Origin: Phycisphaerales bacterium | GTDB taxonomy: Bacteria; Planctomycetota; Phycisphaerae; Phycisphaerales; UBA1924 | DNA: 58,095 nt | Direction: 5' to 3' | NCBI GenBank assembly: GCA_029213305.1 | Contig: JARGPA010000021.1 | Location: forward strand, 1-58,095 | Part shown: one piece after another, positions 1 through 7,889 of the stretch | Layout: each line of letters begins with the position of its first letter | Numbering within the stretch: the first letter of the stretch is position 1 | The notes under the pieces: model-generated | What the model was told of the DNA's origin: nothing | Databases searched by the model: none | What the model saw: the letters and a program-made list of their open reading frames with translations, nothing else | Position numbers and translations under genes: made by a program

Positions 1-144
1 AAGCATCAAATCGGACGCGTCGCGTATTATGCAACGCAAGCTTTGAACGGACGAAGCAGCGGCGCGAGAATCGATACCACAGAGTTGATGGGTAAAAATT
101 TGCGTGTTGTTTTTCCGGATGAAACATCAGCTTTGCGCCCGTGA
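1..144 (+). CDS. C-terminal end of an unidentified protein (partial)
   Basis: An open frame enters from the left edge and stops with TGA at 142-144, giving the last 47 residues of a protein. The stretch IGRVAYYATQALNG followed by RIDTTELMGKNL loosely resembles the last helix and strand of periplasmic sugar-binding or LacI-type effector domains, but this is too little to name a family. Codon use matches the neighbouring genes. The stop lies 12 bases from the stop of the convergent methyltransferase gene, so no other gene fits between. That it is coding is likely; its function is unknown. Confidence 0.5.
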   Translation, partial: KHQIGRVAYYATQALNGRSSGARIDTTELMGKNLRVVFPDETSALRP

Positions 145-156
145 AATCGTGTTCGA

Positions 157-1080
157 TCATTTCGATTGCACAACAAACAACATGTGATCTTTGTTCGGCA
201 ACCAACCCGGTGGGGGTTTGGTCTCTAGGTTTCTTCGAAACGGTGGGATTCCGAATCCTTTAAGTCTCCAGCTCACTCCCCAGACAGTATTACGAATGAA
301 GTCACGGATAATCCGGGATGGTTTTGATCGCATATGGCTGACGCGCTGATAGTTGATCAGATTGAGATCATTCTGCGTTGCGAGATATTCGATTGTGTGT
401 TGGCAATAAAACACTTGATGTTCTGGGAGATTACAGTACCAATACCGTTGAGCTTGAAGGCGCCAACCCCATGAACCGTGATCTCCTGTCAGCGCAACGA
501 AGATCCCACTGGGTGCAAGATGTTGCGAGACTTGCTTGAAGAATGCATCGGGTTCAAGAAGATGCTCAAGTACATCAATCGCGATGATTACATCGAACTG
601 ATGCTCCGGGTTGTCTTGATCCAGATCATCAAGTAAAGCGCCGAGGATTTTTACGCCTCGCTTTGAAGCAGTCTCAGCCGCAGCCTCTCCAGGTTCGAGA
701 CCAAAGCAACTCCATTGTGGATCTTGCTCGAGCATGTACGCGAGCAGTGCGCCGTTGGCGCATCCGATATCAAGAATTCGTTTTCCATTCGAATGTGTCG
801 AGATGCACGATGTGAGATCATCAAATCGACGCTTGCGTGGGGATGGGTCATGTTCCCAATGATCTCCGGACGCTTTTGTATAACAGTCGATAAGTGAATC
901 CATCGGAATTGATGGAGTTTTAAACTCAAGGGCACACTGAGTGCAACGGTGCATGGTGTATTCGATTTTTCCAAGATCGATTGGAACGCCTGCCACAGTC
1001 GCGGGCTGATTGTGCACGATGGGGCCACGCGCATTTGAATGAGTATTACAAATTGGGCACGAAGTTTGGACGGGTGTCAT
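157..1080 (-). CDS. Zinc-ribbon class I SAM-dependent methyltransferase
   Basis: The 307-residue product has an N-terminal cysteine pair CPIC (residues 8-11) and a second pair CTQC (46-49), as in a small zinc ribbon. A Rossmann methyltransferase domain follows: SAM motif I is LDIGCANG (103-110) and the acidic motif is DVIIAIDVLEHL (163-174). This layout is typical of Methyltransf_23-type enzymes found with sugar or polysaccharide synthesis genes; the substrate cannot be told. An ATG five codons upstream (1095) exists, but the ATG at 1080 has GGGAG eight bases before it and is preferred. Convergent with the partial gene at the left edge. Confidence 0.8.
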   Translation of the reverse strand: MTPVQTSCPICNTHSNARGPIVHNQPATVAGVPIDLGKIEYTMHRCTQCALEFKTPSIPMDSLIDCYTKASGDHWEHDPSPRKRRFDDLTSCISTHSNGKRILDIGCANGALLAYMLEQDPQWSCFGLEPGEAAAETASKRGVKILGALLDDLDQDNPEHQFDVIIAIDVLEHLLEPDAFFKQVSQHLAPSGIFVALTGDHGSWGWRLQAQRYWYCNLPEHQVFYCQHTIEYLATQNDLNLINYQRVSHMRSKPSRIIRDFIRNTVWGVSWRLKGFGIPPFRRNLETKPPPGWLPNKDHMLFVVQSK

Positions 1081-1119
1081 TGCCGAATCTCCCATGAGTG
1101 AGCAGGACGACGAATCGTA

Positions 1120-1947
1120 TTATCGTTCGTACATCTTGTCGATCATGGAATCAAACTTGCCAAGGTTCTGCTTGACGGTATCTTCGGGGCCCCAGAGTTT
1201 GATGAGAATCTTCGTGTTTGGAAGTTCAATCACTGCGGCATGAATCGCGTAGAAAGGACTCCCGTTTTGGCTCCCTTTTCCTGAAGGATCCAGATAGGTT
1301 CCATCGAGCTCGAAGGTTGTAACTGAAAAATCTTGTACAGTTTTTTTCGTTGTGCGAGTCTTAGAAGAACCTCCAAATGTGTCACTCATCGTTGACTCAA
1401 GTGATCGACGAATTTGTGTAATGCTCGCGGATTCTTTGGTAAAGACGACCGATGCATTTCCTAGTGGGTTTTGGATGTACATCTCAGCGAATGATCCCTT
1501 TGCGGGGACGGCCATTCTCCAATCCTCAGGCATGTCCCATGCATACCCATCAGCTTGGGCGTACTCTTCGTCGAATGCAGTGTTTGCAATTCCATTTTCA
1601 GGTTCGGTAGAGTTATTCGCGAGATCAACGACTTTCTTTGCTTTATCACGTGCACGGCCGAGGATTGATTTGGATCCTTCTTCAGCAACCCATTCACGCT
1701 CTTCGTCTTCGTTTGTAGAATCGTCAAGATCATTCGACTGTAGATCTTCAGTTTGATCGATCACTACAGGTTGAGATCCTTGATTAGCGATACCTTTATC
1801 ATCTGCGAGATCATCGAGGTAACTCGTGTCTGCTTCAAATTCAGGAGTTGCTGTTTCGTTGTCAGAGCTCGATTTTGAACAACCTTGCAACACAAAGGGA
1901 AGAGTGATCAAGATTGATATCGCGGCGGTTGTTCGTGGGGTTCTCAT
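1120..1947 (-). CDS. Hypothetical lipoprotein
   Basis: The 275-residue product starts with a short basic region, a hydrophobic stretch and a lipobox LQGC with the lipidated cysteine at residue 23, so it is probably exported and anchored by lipid. A low-complexity acidic and serine-rich linker (about 25-110) comes next, then a globular C-terminal part beginning YAWDMPEDWRMAVP, which recalls the opening strand of PsbP-like or similar envelope domains. I do not recognise the family. The start was chosen because the signal sequence begins there; an upstream start would add 25 residues before it. No clear Shine-Dalgarno site precedes the ATG. The gene may be cotranscribed with the methyltransferase gene downstream of it. 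Confidence 0.7.
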   Translation of the reverse strand: MRTPRTTAAISILITLPFVLQGCSKSSSDNETATPEFEADTSYLDDLADDKGIANQGSQPVVIDQTEDLQSNDLDDSTNEDEEREWVAEEGSKSILGRARDKAKKVVDLANNSTEPENGIANTAFDEEYAQADGYAWDMPEDWRMAVPAKGSFAEMYIQNPLGNASVVFTKESASITQIRRSLESTMSDTFGGSSKTRTTKKTVQDFSVTTFELDGTYLDPSGKGSQNGSPFYAIHAAVIELPNTKILIKLWGPEDTVKQNLGKFDSMIDKMYER

Positions 1948-2134
1948 ACGAAAGTTTAGGGGCAGGAGCTTCGAAAGGTGCAAAATAAAAAAAACAGCCA
2001 AGGCAAGCGGGCGATCCCTCAATCATCCGCCAAGCCCTGACTGTTCAAATATAGTTTGGCCCAAACCAAAGGATGTTGCAATCAAGAAATTCAAAAACTA
2101 CATGCAATGTTCGATTCTTGCGATCGAAGCAGGA

Positions 2135-2536
2135 TTATTTCCAGATGTCTGCTGTGATGAGTTCTACTGAGTTGCCAGACGGGTCACGAACATAAATGGA
2201 TTTACCTGGGTCAGTTCGATCCCATTCAATCTCTTGCTCAATTGGAATACCGTGTTTGGAGAATCGATCGAGCCAGTTTTGGAAATCGCTTTCTTGAATC
2301 CGAAATGCGACATGTCCTGGTCCGCGAGCTCCGTGAGAAGGAACATCTCGTCCTGGTCGATCAGAGATCGTAGGATTAAAGATTAATAGCACATGGTTCG
2401 GATCAATCCGGAACATGGCAGCAAGCTCAGATTTTTCACGAGGCATATCGAACCCAAGCACTTCATGATAAAACCATGCGGCTTCTTCGATGTTGTTTGA
2501 ATATAAAATCGTCTCTAAGATTGATTCTGGTTTCAT
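2135..2536 (-). CDS. VOC (glyoxalase/bleomycin resistance) family protein
   Basis: The 133-residue product is the usual size for a single VOC domain built of two beta-alpha-beta-beta-beta repeats. Visible hallmarks are AAWFYHEVLGF near residue 19, GPGHVAFRI with His75, and the closing YVRDPSGNSVEL with Glu125. His75 and Glu125 occupy positions that bind the metal in many members. The family covers glyoxalases, dioxygenases and resistance proteins, and the substrate cannot be predicted. An upstream start (2551) would add five residues. Confidence 0.8.
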   Translation of the reverse strand: MKPESILETILYSNNIEEAAWFYHEVLGFDMPREKSELAAMFRIDPNHVLLIFNPTISDRPGRDVPSHGARGPGHVAFRIQESDFQNWLDRFSKHGIPIEQEIEWDRTDPGKSIYVRDPSGNSVELITADIWK

Positions 2537-2603
2537 GTAAAAGCGTAGCAATGATTCAGACTCAAATCAGCAAGGCAAAATCAAAGCTGTTGAAAGGCGA
2601 ACA

Positions 2604-3104
2604 ATGGGCAAGTCAAAGAATGAAAACTGGGCACCGAAACCGTTAACATCCATCGATGATCTATCTGCTGAGCTCGACAAGATCGAAACTGCTCATCAAG
2701 CAGGGACATTGAGCACACACGGGAAATGGTCAGTTGGTCAAAACCTCGAACACTGCGCTTTGTTTATGGAAGGCTCTCTTGATGGTTTTCAGATGGGGAT
2801 TCCTTGGCCGATGCGATTACTCGGTAAGTTGTTCATCAAGCGCATGCTCACCAAACCAGGCGCGCAAATGAAACCAGGATTCAATGCACCAAGCGAAGGC
2901 AATCCGTTAATGCCTAGTGACGATGTGAGTGTTGAGGAAGGTCTAACAAAGATGAAGGGGCTAGTTGCCCGTGTACAGAACGGTGAAACAATGACACAGG
3001 ATAGCCCGTTCCTTGGAAAAATGACCCACGAACTTTGGGTAGCATTACATCTCAATCATTGCCGAATGCACTTTGGTTTTTTTGATTACGGCGAACAAGC
3101 GTGA
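2604..3104 (+). CDS. DUF1569 (DinB-like) protein
   Basis: The 166-residue protein shows the DUF1569 pattern GKWSVGQNLEHC near residues 40-51 and HLNHCRMHFGFF near the end. DUF1569 belongs to the DinB/YfiT four-helix fold, in which three histidines bind a metal; His50, His152 and His156 fit. Many DinB-fold proteins are thiol-dependent transferases, but DUF1569 members have no settled function. ATG at 2604 follows AAAGG at good spacing. The gene is divergent from the VOC gene and convergent with fabG, 25 bases away. Confidence 0.8.
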   Translation: MGKSKNENWAPKPLTSIDDLSAELDKIETAHQAGTLSTHGKWSVGQNLEHCALFMEGSLDGFQMGIPWPMRLLGKLFIKRMLTKPGAQMKPGFNAPSEGNPLMPSDDVSVEEGLTKMKGLVARVQNGETMTQDSPFLGKMTHELWVALHLNHCRMHFGFFDYGEQA

Positions 3105-3129
3105 TCGAACGAATATTCGATTCGTCTCG

Positions 3130-3870
3130 TTAACACATTGTCATACCACCATCGACGGCGATGGTTTGCCCTGTAAGGTAACTTGATTCGTCGCTTGTTA
3201 CATACGCGACGGCGGCTGCGATATCTTCTGGTTTCCCAAGATCTCGTGTTGAGATCACAGTTTTAATGTGTTCTGTAACTGCAGCAGGGAGATCTTTGGT
3301 CATGTCAGTTTCTATGAATCCTGGAGCAACACAGTTGGCAGTGATGTTCTTTTTGCCAAGCTCGCGTGCGACAGTTTTGGTGAATCCAGTTAGTCCAGAC
3401 TTTGCGGCCGCGTAGTTTGATTGACCTGAGTTGCCTACAAGTCCTGAAGTTGAAGCGATATTGCAGATGCGTCCAAACTTACCACGCATCATTGGGCGCG
3501 CGGCGGCGCGACATGCAACGAACACGCTTTTGAGATTGGTATTGACAACATCGTCCCATTCTTCGTCGGACATCCGAAGGATTAGATTGTCCTTCGTAAT
3601 CCCCGCGTTGTTTACGAGGATGTCAAGACGTCCGAACTCGGATGCGACCCCCTCAATCATTGTGGCGACAGAGTCAAAGTCAGAGATGTCGCAAGTCTGA
3701 GCGCTTGCGGATCCGCCTGCGGCTTGGATTTCTGCTGTAAGCTCGTCGAGTGGGCCTTGTGATCGAGACACGCATACGACATGGCGTCCATCAGCAGCAA
3801 GTCTTGTTGCGATTGCACGCCCGATTCCTCTTGATGCTCCGGTGACGATTGCGACGCGTTTGTCAGTCAT
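3130..3870 (-). CDS. fabG: 3-oxoacyl-[acyl-carrier-protein] reductase FabG
   Basis: Short-chain dehydrogenase of 246 residues that reduces 3-oxoacyl-ACP with NADPH in the elongation cycle of type II fatty-acid synthesis. The cofactor motif TGASRGIG is at 10-17 and NNAG at 87-90. The catalytic residues Asn112, Ser140, Tyr153 and Lys157 (YAAAK) are all present. The ending TGQTIAVDGGM is typical of the family. It is the last gene of the rpmF-plsX-fabH-fabD-fabG operon, 36 bases after fabD. Context removes most of the doubt that normally attaches to naming a short-chain dehydrogenase. Confidence 0.95.
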   Translation of the reverse strand: MTDKRVAIVTGASRGIGRAIATRLAADGRHVVCVSRSQGPLDELTAEIQAAGGSASAQTCDISDFDSVATMIEGVASEFGRLDILVNNAGITKDNLILRMSDEEWDDVVNTNLKSVFVACRAAARPMMRGKFGRICNIASTSGLVGNSGQSNYAAAKSGLTGFTKTVARELGKKNITANCVAPGFIETDMTKDLPAAVTEHIKTVISTRDLGKPEDIAAAVAYVTSDESSYLTGQTIAVDGGMTMC

Positions 3871-3906
3871 GATTAGCTCTTTCTGTGAGCGATGTTGGTA
3901 TATCTA

Positions 3907-4848
3907 TTAGGAAACGGCTGCGGGTTCGATGTGATTCTGAACTTTGGTGCCTTTGCTGATTCTGCGCATCATGCCGCCGAGGGTTTTACCTGGCGCGAGC
4001 TCGTGAAACTGAGCAGAATCATGATGTTGAACAAGGTATTCGCAACATGCGGCCCAACGGACAGGTGAAGTGAGTTGATCAACGAGTCGTTGACGAATTT
4101 CATCTGCTTGCGTGTTGTGAGGTAATGCAGTTACATTTGACATTACAGTGCAGTTCAAAGGATTGATCTTTGTTGCGGCGAGTGCTTCTGCAAGCTGATC
4201 CGCGGCAGAGGCCATCAACGGTGAATGGAATGCGCCTGCAACGCTCAGTCGGGTTGCACGCAACCCTAACTCAGAAGCAGCTTCTTGAGCACGATCACAT
4301 GCCGCGGAAGATCCAGAGATCACGACTTGTCCAGGTGCATTGAAGTTTGCGGTCACAAGAATATCATCGCCGCGTGCTTTGTCGCAAACAGCATTTGCTT
4401 TTTCTTCATCTGCTCCGATGAGTGCGACCATGGAAGAGTCTACAGCTTGAGCAGCTTCTTGCATTGCTTTTCCACGGAGTGCGACAAGTTTGAGTCCGTC
4501 AACAAAGCTAAACGCATCTGCGAGATGGAGTGCTGTATATTCCCCGAGTGATAACCCCGCAGTTGCAACGATGTCGAGCTCCTTTGGTGTCAGGTTCTCG
4601 CTATCGAGCCATCCTGCGAAACAAGCAATGGAAGCAGTGTAAATCGCAGGTTGCGAAACATCCGTTCTATTTAGTGTCTCTTCAGGACCTTCGTAACAGA
4701 GAGTGGATAGGGGAGCGCCGAGTGAATCTCCTAAGAACTCATCTGCTTGTTCAAAGATTGCGCGTGCTGCTTCTGAGCTTTCACACCAGAGCTTGCCCAT
4801 GGAAACGACTTGTGCCCCTTGTCCAGGACAGAGAATGATATTGCTCAT
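3907..4848 (-). CDS. fabD: Malonyl-CoA:ACP transacylase FabD
   Basis: The 313-residue enzyme moves the malonyl group from CoA to acyl carrier protein, supplying the extender unit for chain growth. Evidence is GQGAQ at 9-13, the nucleophile motif GLSLG with Ser100, and His208 in GAFHSPLM. Length is normal for the family. ATG is preceded by GAGGG at good spacing. It lies 21 bases downstream of fabH and 36 upstream of fabG in the same operon. The C-terminal extension after the conserved domain is short and unremarkable. Confidence 0.95.
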   Translation of the reverse strand: MSNIILCPGQGAQVVSMGKLWCESSEAARAIFEQADEFLGDSLGAPLSTLCYEGPEETLNRTDVSQPAIYTASIACFAGWLDSENLTPKELDIVATAGLSLGEYTALHLADAFSFVDGLKLVALRGKAMQEAAQAVDSSMVALIGADEEKANAVCDKARGDDILVTANFNAPGQVVISGSSAACDRAQEAASELGLRATRLSVAGAFHSPLMASAADQLAEALAATKINPLNCTVMSNVTALPHNTQADEIRQRLVDQLTSPVRWAACCEYLVQHHDSAQFHELAPGKTLGGMMRRISKGTKVQNHIEPAAVS

Positions 4849-4869
4849 TTTTGAAAACCCTCGAGTAAA

Positions 4870-5883
4870 TCAGAGTTGCCAGAGCGACGAGCCCCAAGTC
4901 AGCCCTGCACCGAATGCGAGGAACATCACTTTATTGCCCGGTTTGATTCGGCCGCTCTTAGCGAGTTCAGTGAACACAAGTGGGGCAGACGCCGCGACTG
5001 TGTTCCCGTATCGATCAATATTGATTAACAGTTTTTCAGATGGGATTCCGAATCGGTCCCTCGCAGAATCAAGGATCCGTGAGTTTGCTTGATGACAGAC
5101 AAAGTGATCCACATCATCTGCAGTAAGACCTGCATCTGCGAGGGTGTCTCCGATGACTTGTTGGAACTTGGAAACTGCAAACTTGAATACTGCTTGTCCG
5201 TTCATTTGAACACGATTACACATCTCTACGCGATATTCAGAATCTTCTGGGATATCGAACTCTGAGCTTGGTATATAGAGGTGCTTGGATCCTTCGCCGT
5301 CGGTGTGCATCCGATGAGCGATCAAACCTCGACTCGTATCGTCATTTCTTCTTAGGATCAACGCGGCGGCTGCGTCTCCAAAGAGGATCGCAGAAGTGCG
5401 TCCTTCAGTCGAGTAATCCACATAGCGTGTGAGTGTGTCGGCGCCGATGACCGCGATTGTTTTGTAAGGACCCGCTTGGATCATTGCATTGGCCATCGAG
5501 ATGGTATAGATGAATCCTGAGCAAGCTCCATTGATGTCGATCGCAGCGATGTTACCAGCGCCAATTTTTCGAGCAACGACACATGCAACAGAAGGGGTAG
5601 GCATATCCGGTGTCATCGTCGCGACGAGAATCATATCCAGATCGTCTTTAGTAATACCCGCGTCTTCAAGTGCGGCATTGAGCGCTTTGATTGCGAGAGT
5701 AGAACTGAGTTCTCCGTTTGCGATGTCTGCTTTGCGTCGCTCTTTGATACCAGTCCGTTTAGTAATCCACTCGTCGGAAGTATCCATTACCTTTTCGAGA
5801 TCGGCATTGGTCAATCTGGTGTCAGGGAGTCCACTGCCAGATCCGATGATGTCAACGCCGAAGGAGCCGTTGGGTCGAGTCAT
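4870..5883 (-). CDS. fabH: 3-oxoacyl-ACP synthase III FabH
   Basis: Beta-ketoacyl-ACP synthase III (337 residues) condenses acetyl-CoA or another acyl-CoA with malonyl-ACP to start fatty-acid synthesis. The catalytic triad is complete: Cys121 in NGACSGF, His264 in VCHQAN and Asn294 in YGNTVAAS. The N-terminal region with SDEWITKRTGI is typical of FabH. The start codon overlaps the last four bases of plsX, which suggests translational coupling. Primer preference (straight or branched) cannot be read from the sequence. Confidence 0.95.
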   Translation of the reverse strand: MTRPNGSFGVDIIGSGSGLPDTRLTNADLEKVMDTSDEWITKRTGIKERRKADIANGELSSTLAIKALNAALEDAGITKDDLDMILVATMTPDMPTPSVACVVARKIGAGNIAAIDINGACSGFIYTISMANAMIQAGPYKTIAVIGADTLTRYVDYSTEGRTSAILFGDAAAALILRRNDDTSRGLIAHRMHTDGEGSKHLYIPSSEFDIPEDSEYRVEMCNRVQMNGQAVFKFAVSKFQQVIGDTLADAGLTADDVDHFVCHQANSRILDSARDRFGIPSEKLLINIDRYGNTVAASAPLVFTELAKSGRIKPGNKVMFLAFGAGLTWGSSLWQL

Positions 5884-6917
5884 GATGCAGGTTCACCTTG
5901 TTCGATTTCAGTGAGTTGTCCCAAGCGTTCAACGATCTCGTCGTTCACATGCCCACGAACATACTCAAGAGTGTTTCTAATTGCGGATTTGATTGTTCTC
6001 GCTTCTGAGTTGCCATGAGCGATCATCATCACCCCGTTGACACCCAAGAGTGGTGCTCCGCCGTATTCGTGATAGTCATTTTTTTTGTAGATTTGTTTCA
6101 CGATTGGTTCGAACTGTGCAGCCATCGAAGGATCGTGTTCATAAATCTCTTGAGCGATCGCTTGGAATATACTCTTTGCGAATCCCTCGATCATTTTGAG
6201 AACAGTATTCCCAACGAATCCGTCAGTAACGATGACATCCGCGGCACCTGCGAAGATGTCGCGTCCTTCAATGAATCCGATATAGTTAATGCCAGGTGTT
6301 CTTCTCAGAAGATCAGCGGTTCCCTTTGCAAGACCCGAGCCTTTTCCTTCTTCTGAACCAATGTTGAGCAATGCAACTCTTGGTGACTCTTCTCCGAGCA
6401 CTCTGCGTGCGTAGATGTCTGCCATGATCGCGTATTGCCAAAGGTGAGTTGCTCGTGGTTCCGGATTGGCGCCTGCGTCACAAAGAATGACGGGTCCATG
6501 GAACGATGGGAATGTCACAGCGATCCCAGGGCGATGTACGCCGCGGAGTCGTTTCATGTGCATCTGTCCCGCAGCGACACATGCACCTGTGTTCCCTGCA
6601 GAGATTACTGCATCACAACGGATTTCAGCTTTTTTCGAACCGAGCTTTGCCATCTTCACGATGGTTGAGTCTTTGTATTGACGTACTGCAACTGTCGGCG
6701 AGGCACCCATTGGGATTGCTTCGGTTGCATGCTCAATTTCAAGTCGATTGTCGTCGATGCCCTTTTCAATAAGAGCAGCTTCGATCTCATTACGAGGACC
6801 GATGAGTACGAGTGAGTCGGTTTCACTTAGATATGGGAGCGCATCGATACATCCATCGAGGATCGCCTTCGGGGCATGATCCCCACCCATGACATCTATG
6901 GCGATGCGTATCGACAA
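5880..6917 (-). CDS. plsX: Phosphate acyltransferase PlsX
   Basis: The 345-residue PlsX converts acyl-ACP and phosphate into acyl-phosphate, the acyl donor that PlsY uses for glycerol-3-phosphate. The N-terminal signature DVMGGDHAP (8-16) and internal motifs such as GNTGA and DGFVGNTVLK are characteristic. It lies between rpmF (43 bases upstream) and fabH (4-base overlap), the classic arrangement that joins chain production to phospholipid synthesis. Length is normal for the family. Confidence 0.95.
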   Translation of the reverse strand: MSIRIAIDVMGGDHAPKAILDGCIDALPYLSETDSLVLIGPRNEIEAALIEKGIDDNRLEIEHATEAIPMGASPTVAVRQYKDSTIVKMAKLGSKKAEIRCDAVISAGNTGACVAAGQMHMKRLRGVHRPGIAVTFPSFHGPVILCDAGANPEPRATHLWQYAIMADIYARRVLGEESPRVALLNIGSEEGKGSGLAKGTADLLRRTPGINYIGFIEGRDIFAGAADVIVTDGFVGNTVLKMIEGFAKSIFQAIAQEIYEHDPSMAAQFEPIVKQIYKKNDYHEYGGAPLLGVNGVMMIAHGNSEARTIKSAIRNTLEYVRGHVNDEIVERLGQLTEIEQGEPAS

Positions 6918-6960
6918 AGTCGACCTCCGATGCTTGAATCAGAAAAGACCAAACAGGTAT

Positions 6961-7158
6961 TTATGCGTTCGTGCCGATACCGAGTTTGCGAACCTTGATC
7001 CGAAGACCCGGGCGAACATATCCGGATTCAGCGCATGCACGGTGATGAAGCTTTGGCATACCACTCAACGGACAGATTGTTGGTGTCGTACCTGTGATCG
7101 CATCGTGTGACCGGCGGCGCTTTGAACGACCTCTGCTTTGGCGTTGTGCTGGAAGCAT
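6961..7158 (-). CDS. rpmF: Large ribosomal subunit protein bL32
   Basis: A 65-residue basic protein with the bL32 pattern: an N-terminal SKRRRSHDAI-type helix, then a degenerate zinc-ribbon region. In bL32 forms that bind zinc there are two CxxC pairs; here each pair has lost its second cysteine (CPLS and CAES). A C-terminal extension of about ten residues follows the usual end. The start at 7158 follows AAGGAG at good spacing, and a longer reading would include that site inside the gene. First gene of the rpmF-plsX-fab operon, the usual position for bL32. Confidence 0.9.
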   Translation of the reverse strand: MLPAQRQSRGRSKRRRSHDAITGTTPTICPLSGMPKLHHRACAESGYVRPGLRIKVRKLGIGTNA

Positions 7159-7285
7159 TGGTGCTCTCCTTGGTAGGTTGATCAAGAACTCAGTTGAGTG
7201 ATTCGATCAACGCTCGTAAATGCTGCAATCACTTGCAGCGTGGATTCATGATTCGCTCCGACAACAACGCCGGAGTAGGACGGGA

Positions 7286-7314
7286 ACGATAGCTCCATCA
7301 CGATCGAGAGTCAA
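7286..7314 (-). promoter_or_regulatory. Probable sigma-70 promoter of the rpmF-plsX-fab operon
   Basis: On the minus strand TTGACT (7309-7314) and TATCGT (7286-7291) are separated by exactly 17 bases. Transcription would start near 7279, leaving a leader of about 120 bases before rpmF. The leader shows no riboswitch I can recognise. The match is by eye only. Confidence 0.55.
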
Positions 7315-7326
7315 TGATCAGATTGC

Positions 7327-7355
7327 TGGACTCGACGAGCTCGTAAGGCTATATT
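7327..7355 (+). promoter_or_regulatory. Probable promoter of tRNA-Lys
   Basis: TGGACT (7327-7332) and TATATT (7350-7355) lie 17 bases apart, with a predicted start near 7362, about eight bases before the mature tRNA end. It is back to back with the fab operon promoter. Confidence 0.5.
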
Positions 7356-7369
7356 TGCACTGACAAATT

Positions 7370-7442
7370 GCCTCCCTAGCTCAATTGGTAGAGCAGCGGA
7401 CTCTTAATCCGCGTGTTCAGGGTTCAAGTCCCTGGGGGGGTA
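7370..7442 (+). tRNA. tRNA-Lys (anticodon CUU)
   Basis: A full cloverleaf can be drawn: acceptor arm GCCTCCC with GGGGGGT, D-arm GCTC/GAGC, anticodon stem GCGGA/TCCGC around loop CTCTTAA giving anticodon CUU, and T-arm CAGGG/CCCTG with TTCAAGT. The discriminator base is A, as expected for lysine. The 3' CCA is not encoded. The first acceptor pair would be G-U and the fourth U-G. A run of six T follows almost directly and may end transcription. Confidence 0.93.
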
Positions 7443-7597
7443 TTTTTTAAGGCATCTCCAACCCTCTGTCGAGTGTTTGTATGCCTTTTTTCATGCCCAT
7501 AGATGATTTGAACTTAAAATTCACACCCAGCCTTGGAAGGTTGATGTTTGGGGTGTTTCTTCTACGATCACACACGCGATGTTTTTGGAGACAAGAC

Positions 7598-7879
7598 ATG
7601 AGCAATGGACGAGAATATTCGTCATATCAACGCAAGCTCATCAATCGATATTACGACAATATCGACACAATTGTGCTCACTCGTCTCTCTGAGATTTCGA
7701 CTGACATGATCCTCGCAATGGGGGATCAGAAAAAACTTGATCGGCTTTGGACCCGTGCATATCAAGCGATAGAAAAAATCACCCCCAAAGATCAACCCAT
7801 TGAACCAAGTGTTCAACGAATTTTCGATGAGTGTGATATTGAAGCTTTCGGAAAGCTGGTATCAAAGCTTAGTAAGTGA
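7598..7879 (+). CDS. Conserved-looking small hypothetical protein
   Basis: A 93-residue cytoplasmic protein rich in charged residues and predicted helix, starting MSNGREYSSYQRKLINRYYDN. ATG at 7598 has GGAG seven bases before it, which decides the start against a longer reading from 7481. No known domain is recognised. Repeated spacing of hydrophobic residues suggests a small helical bundle. It ends ten bases before the end of the convergent GH15 gene and lies downstream of tRNA-Lys. Confidence 0.7.
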   Translation: MSNGREYSSYQRKLINRYYDNIDTIVLTRLSEISTDMILAMGDQKKLDRLWTRAYQAIEKITPKDQPIEPSVQRIFDECDIEAFGKLVSKLSK

Positions 7880-7889
7880 AAACAGAGTT

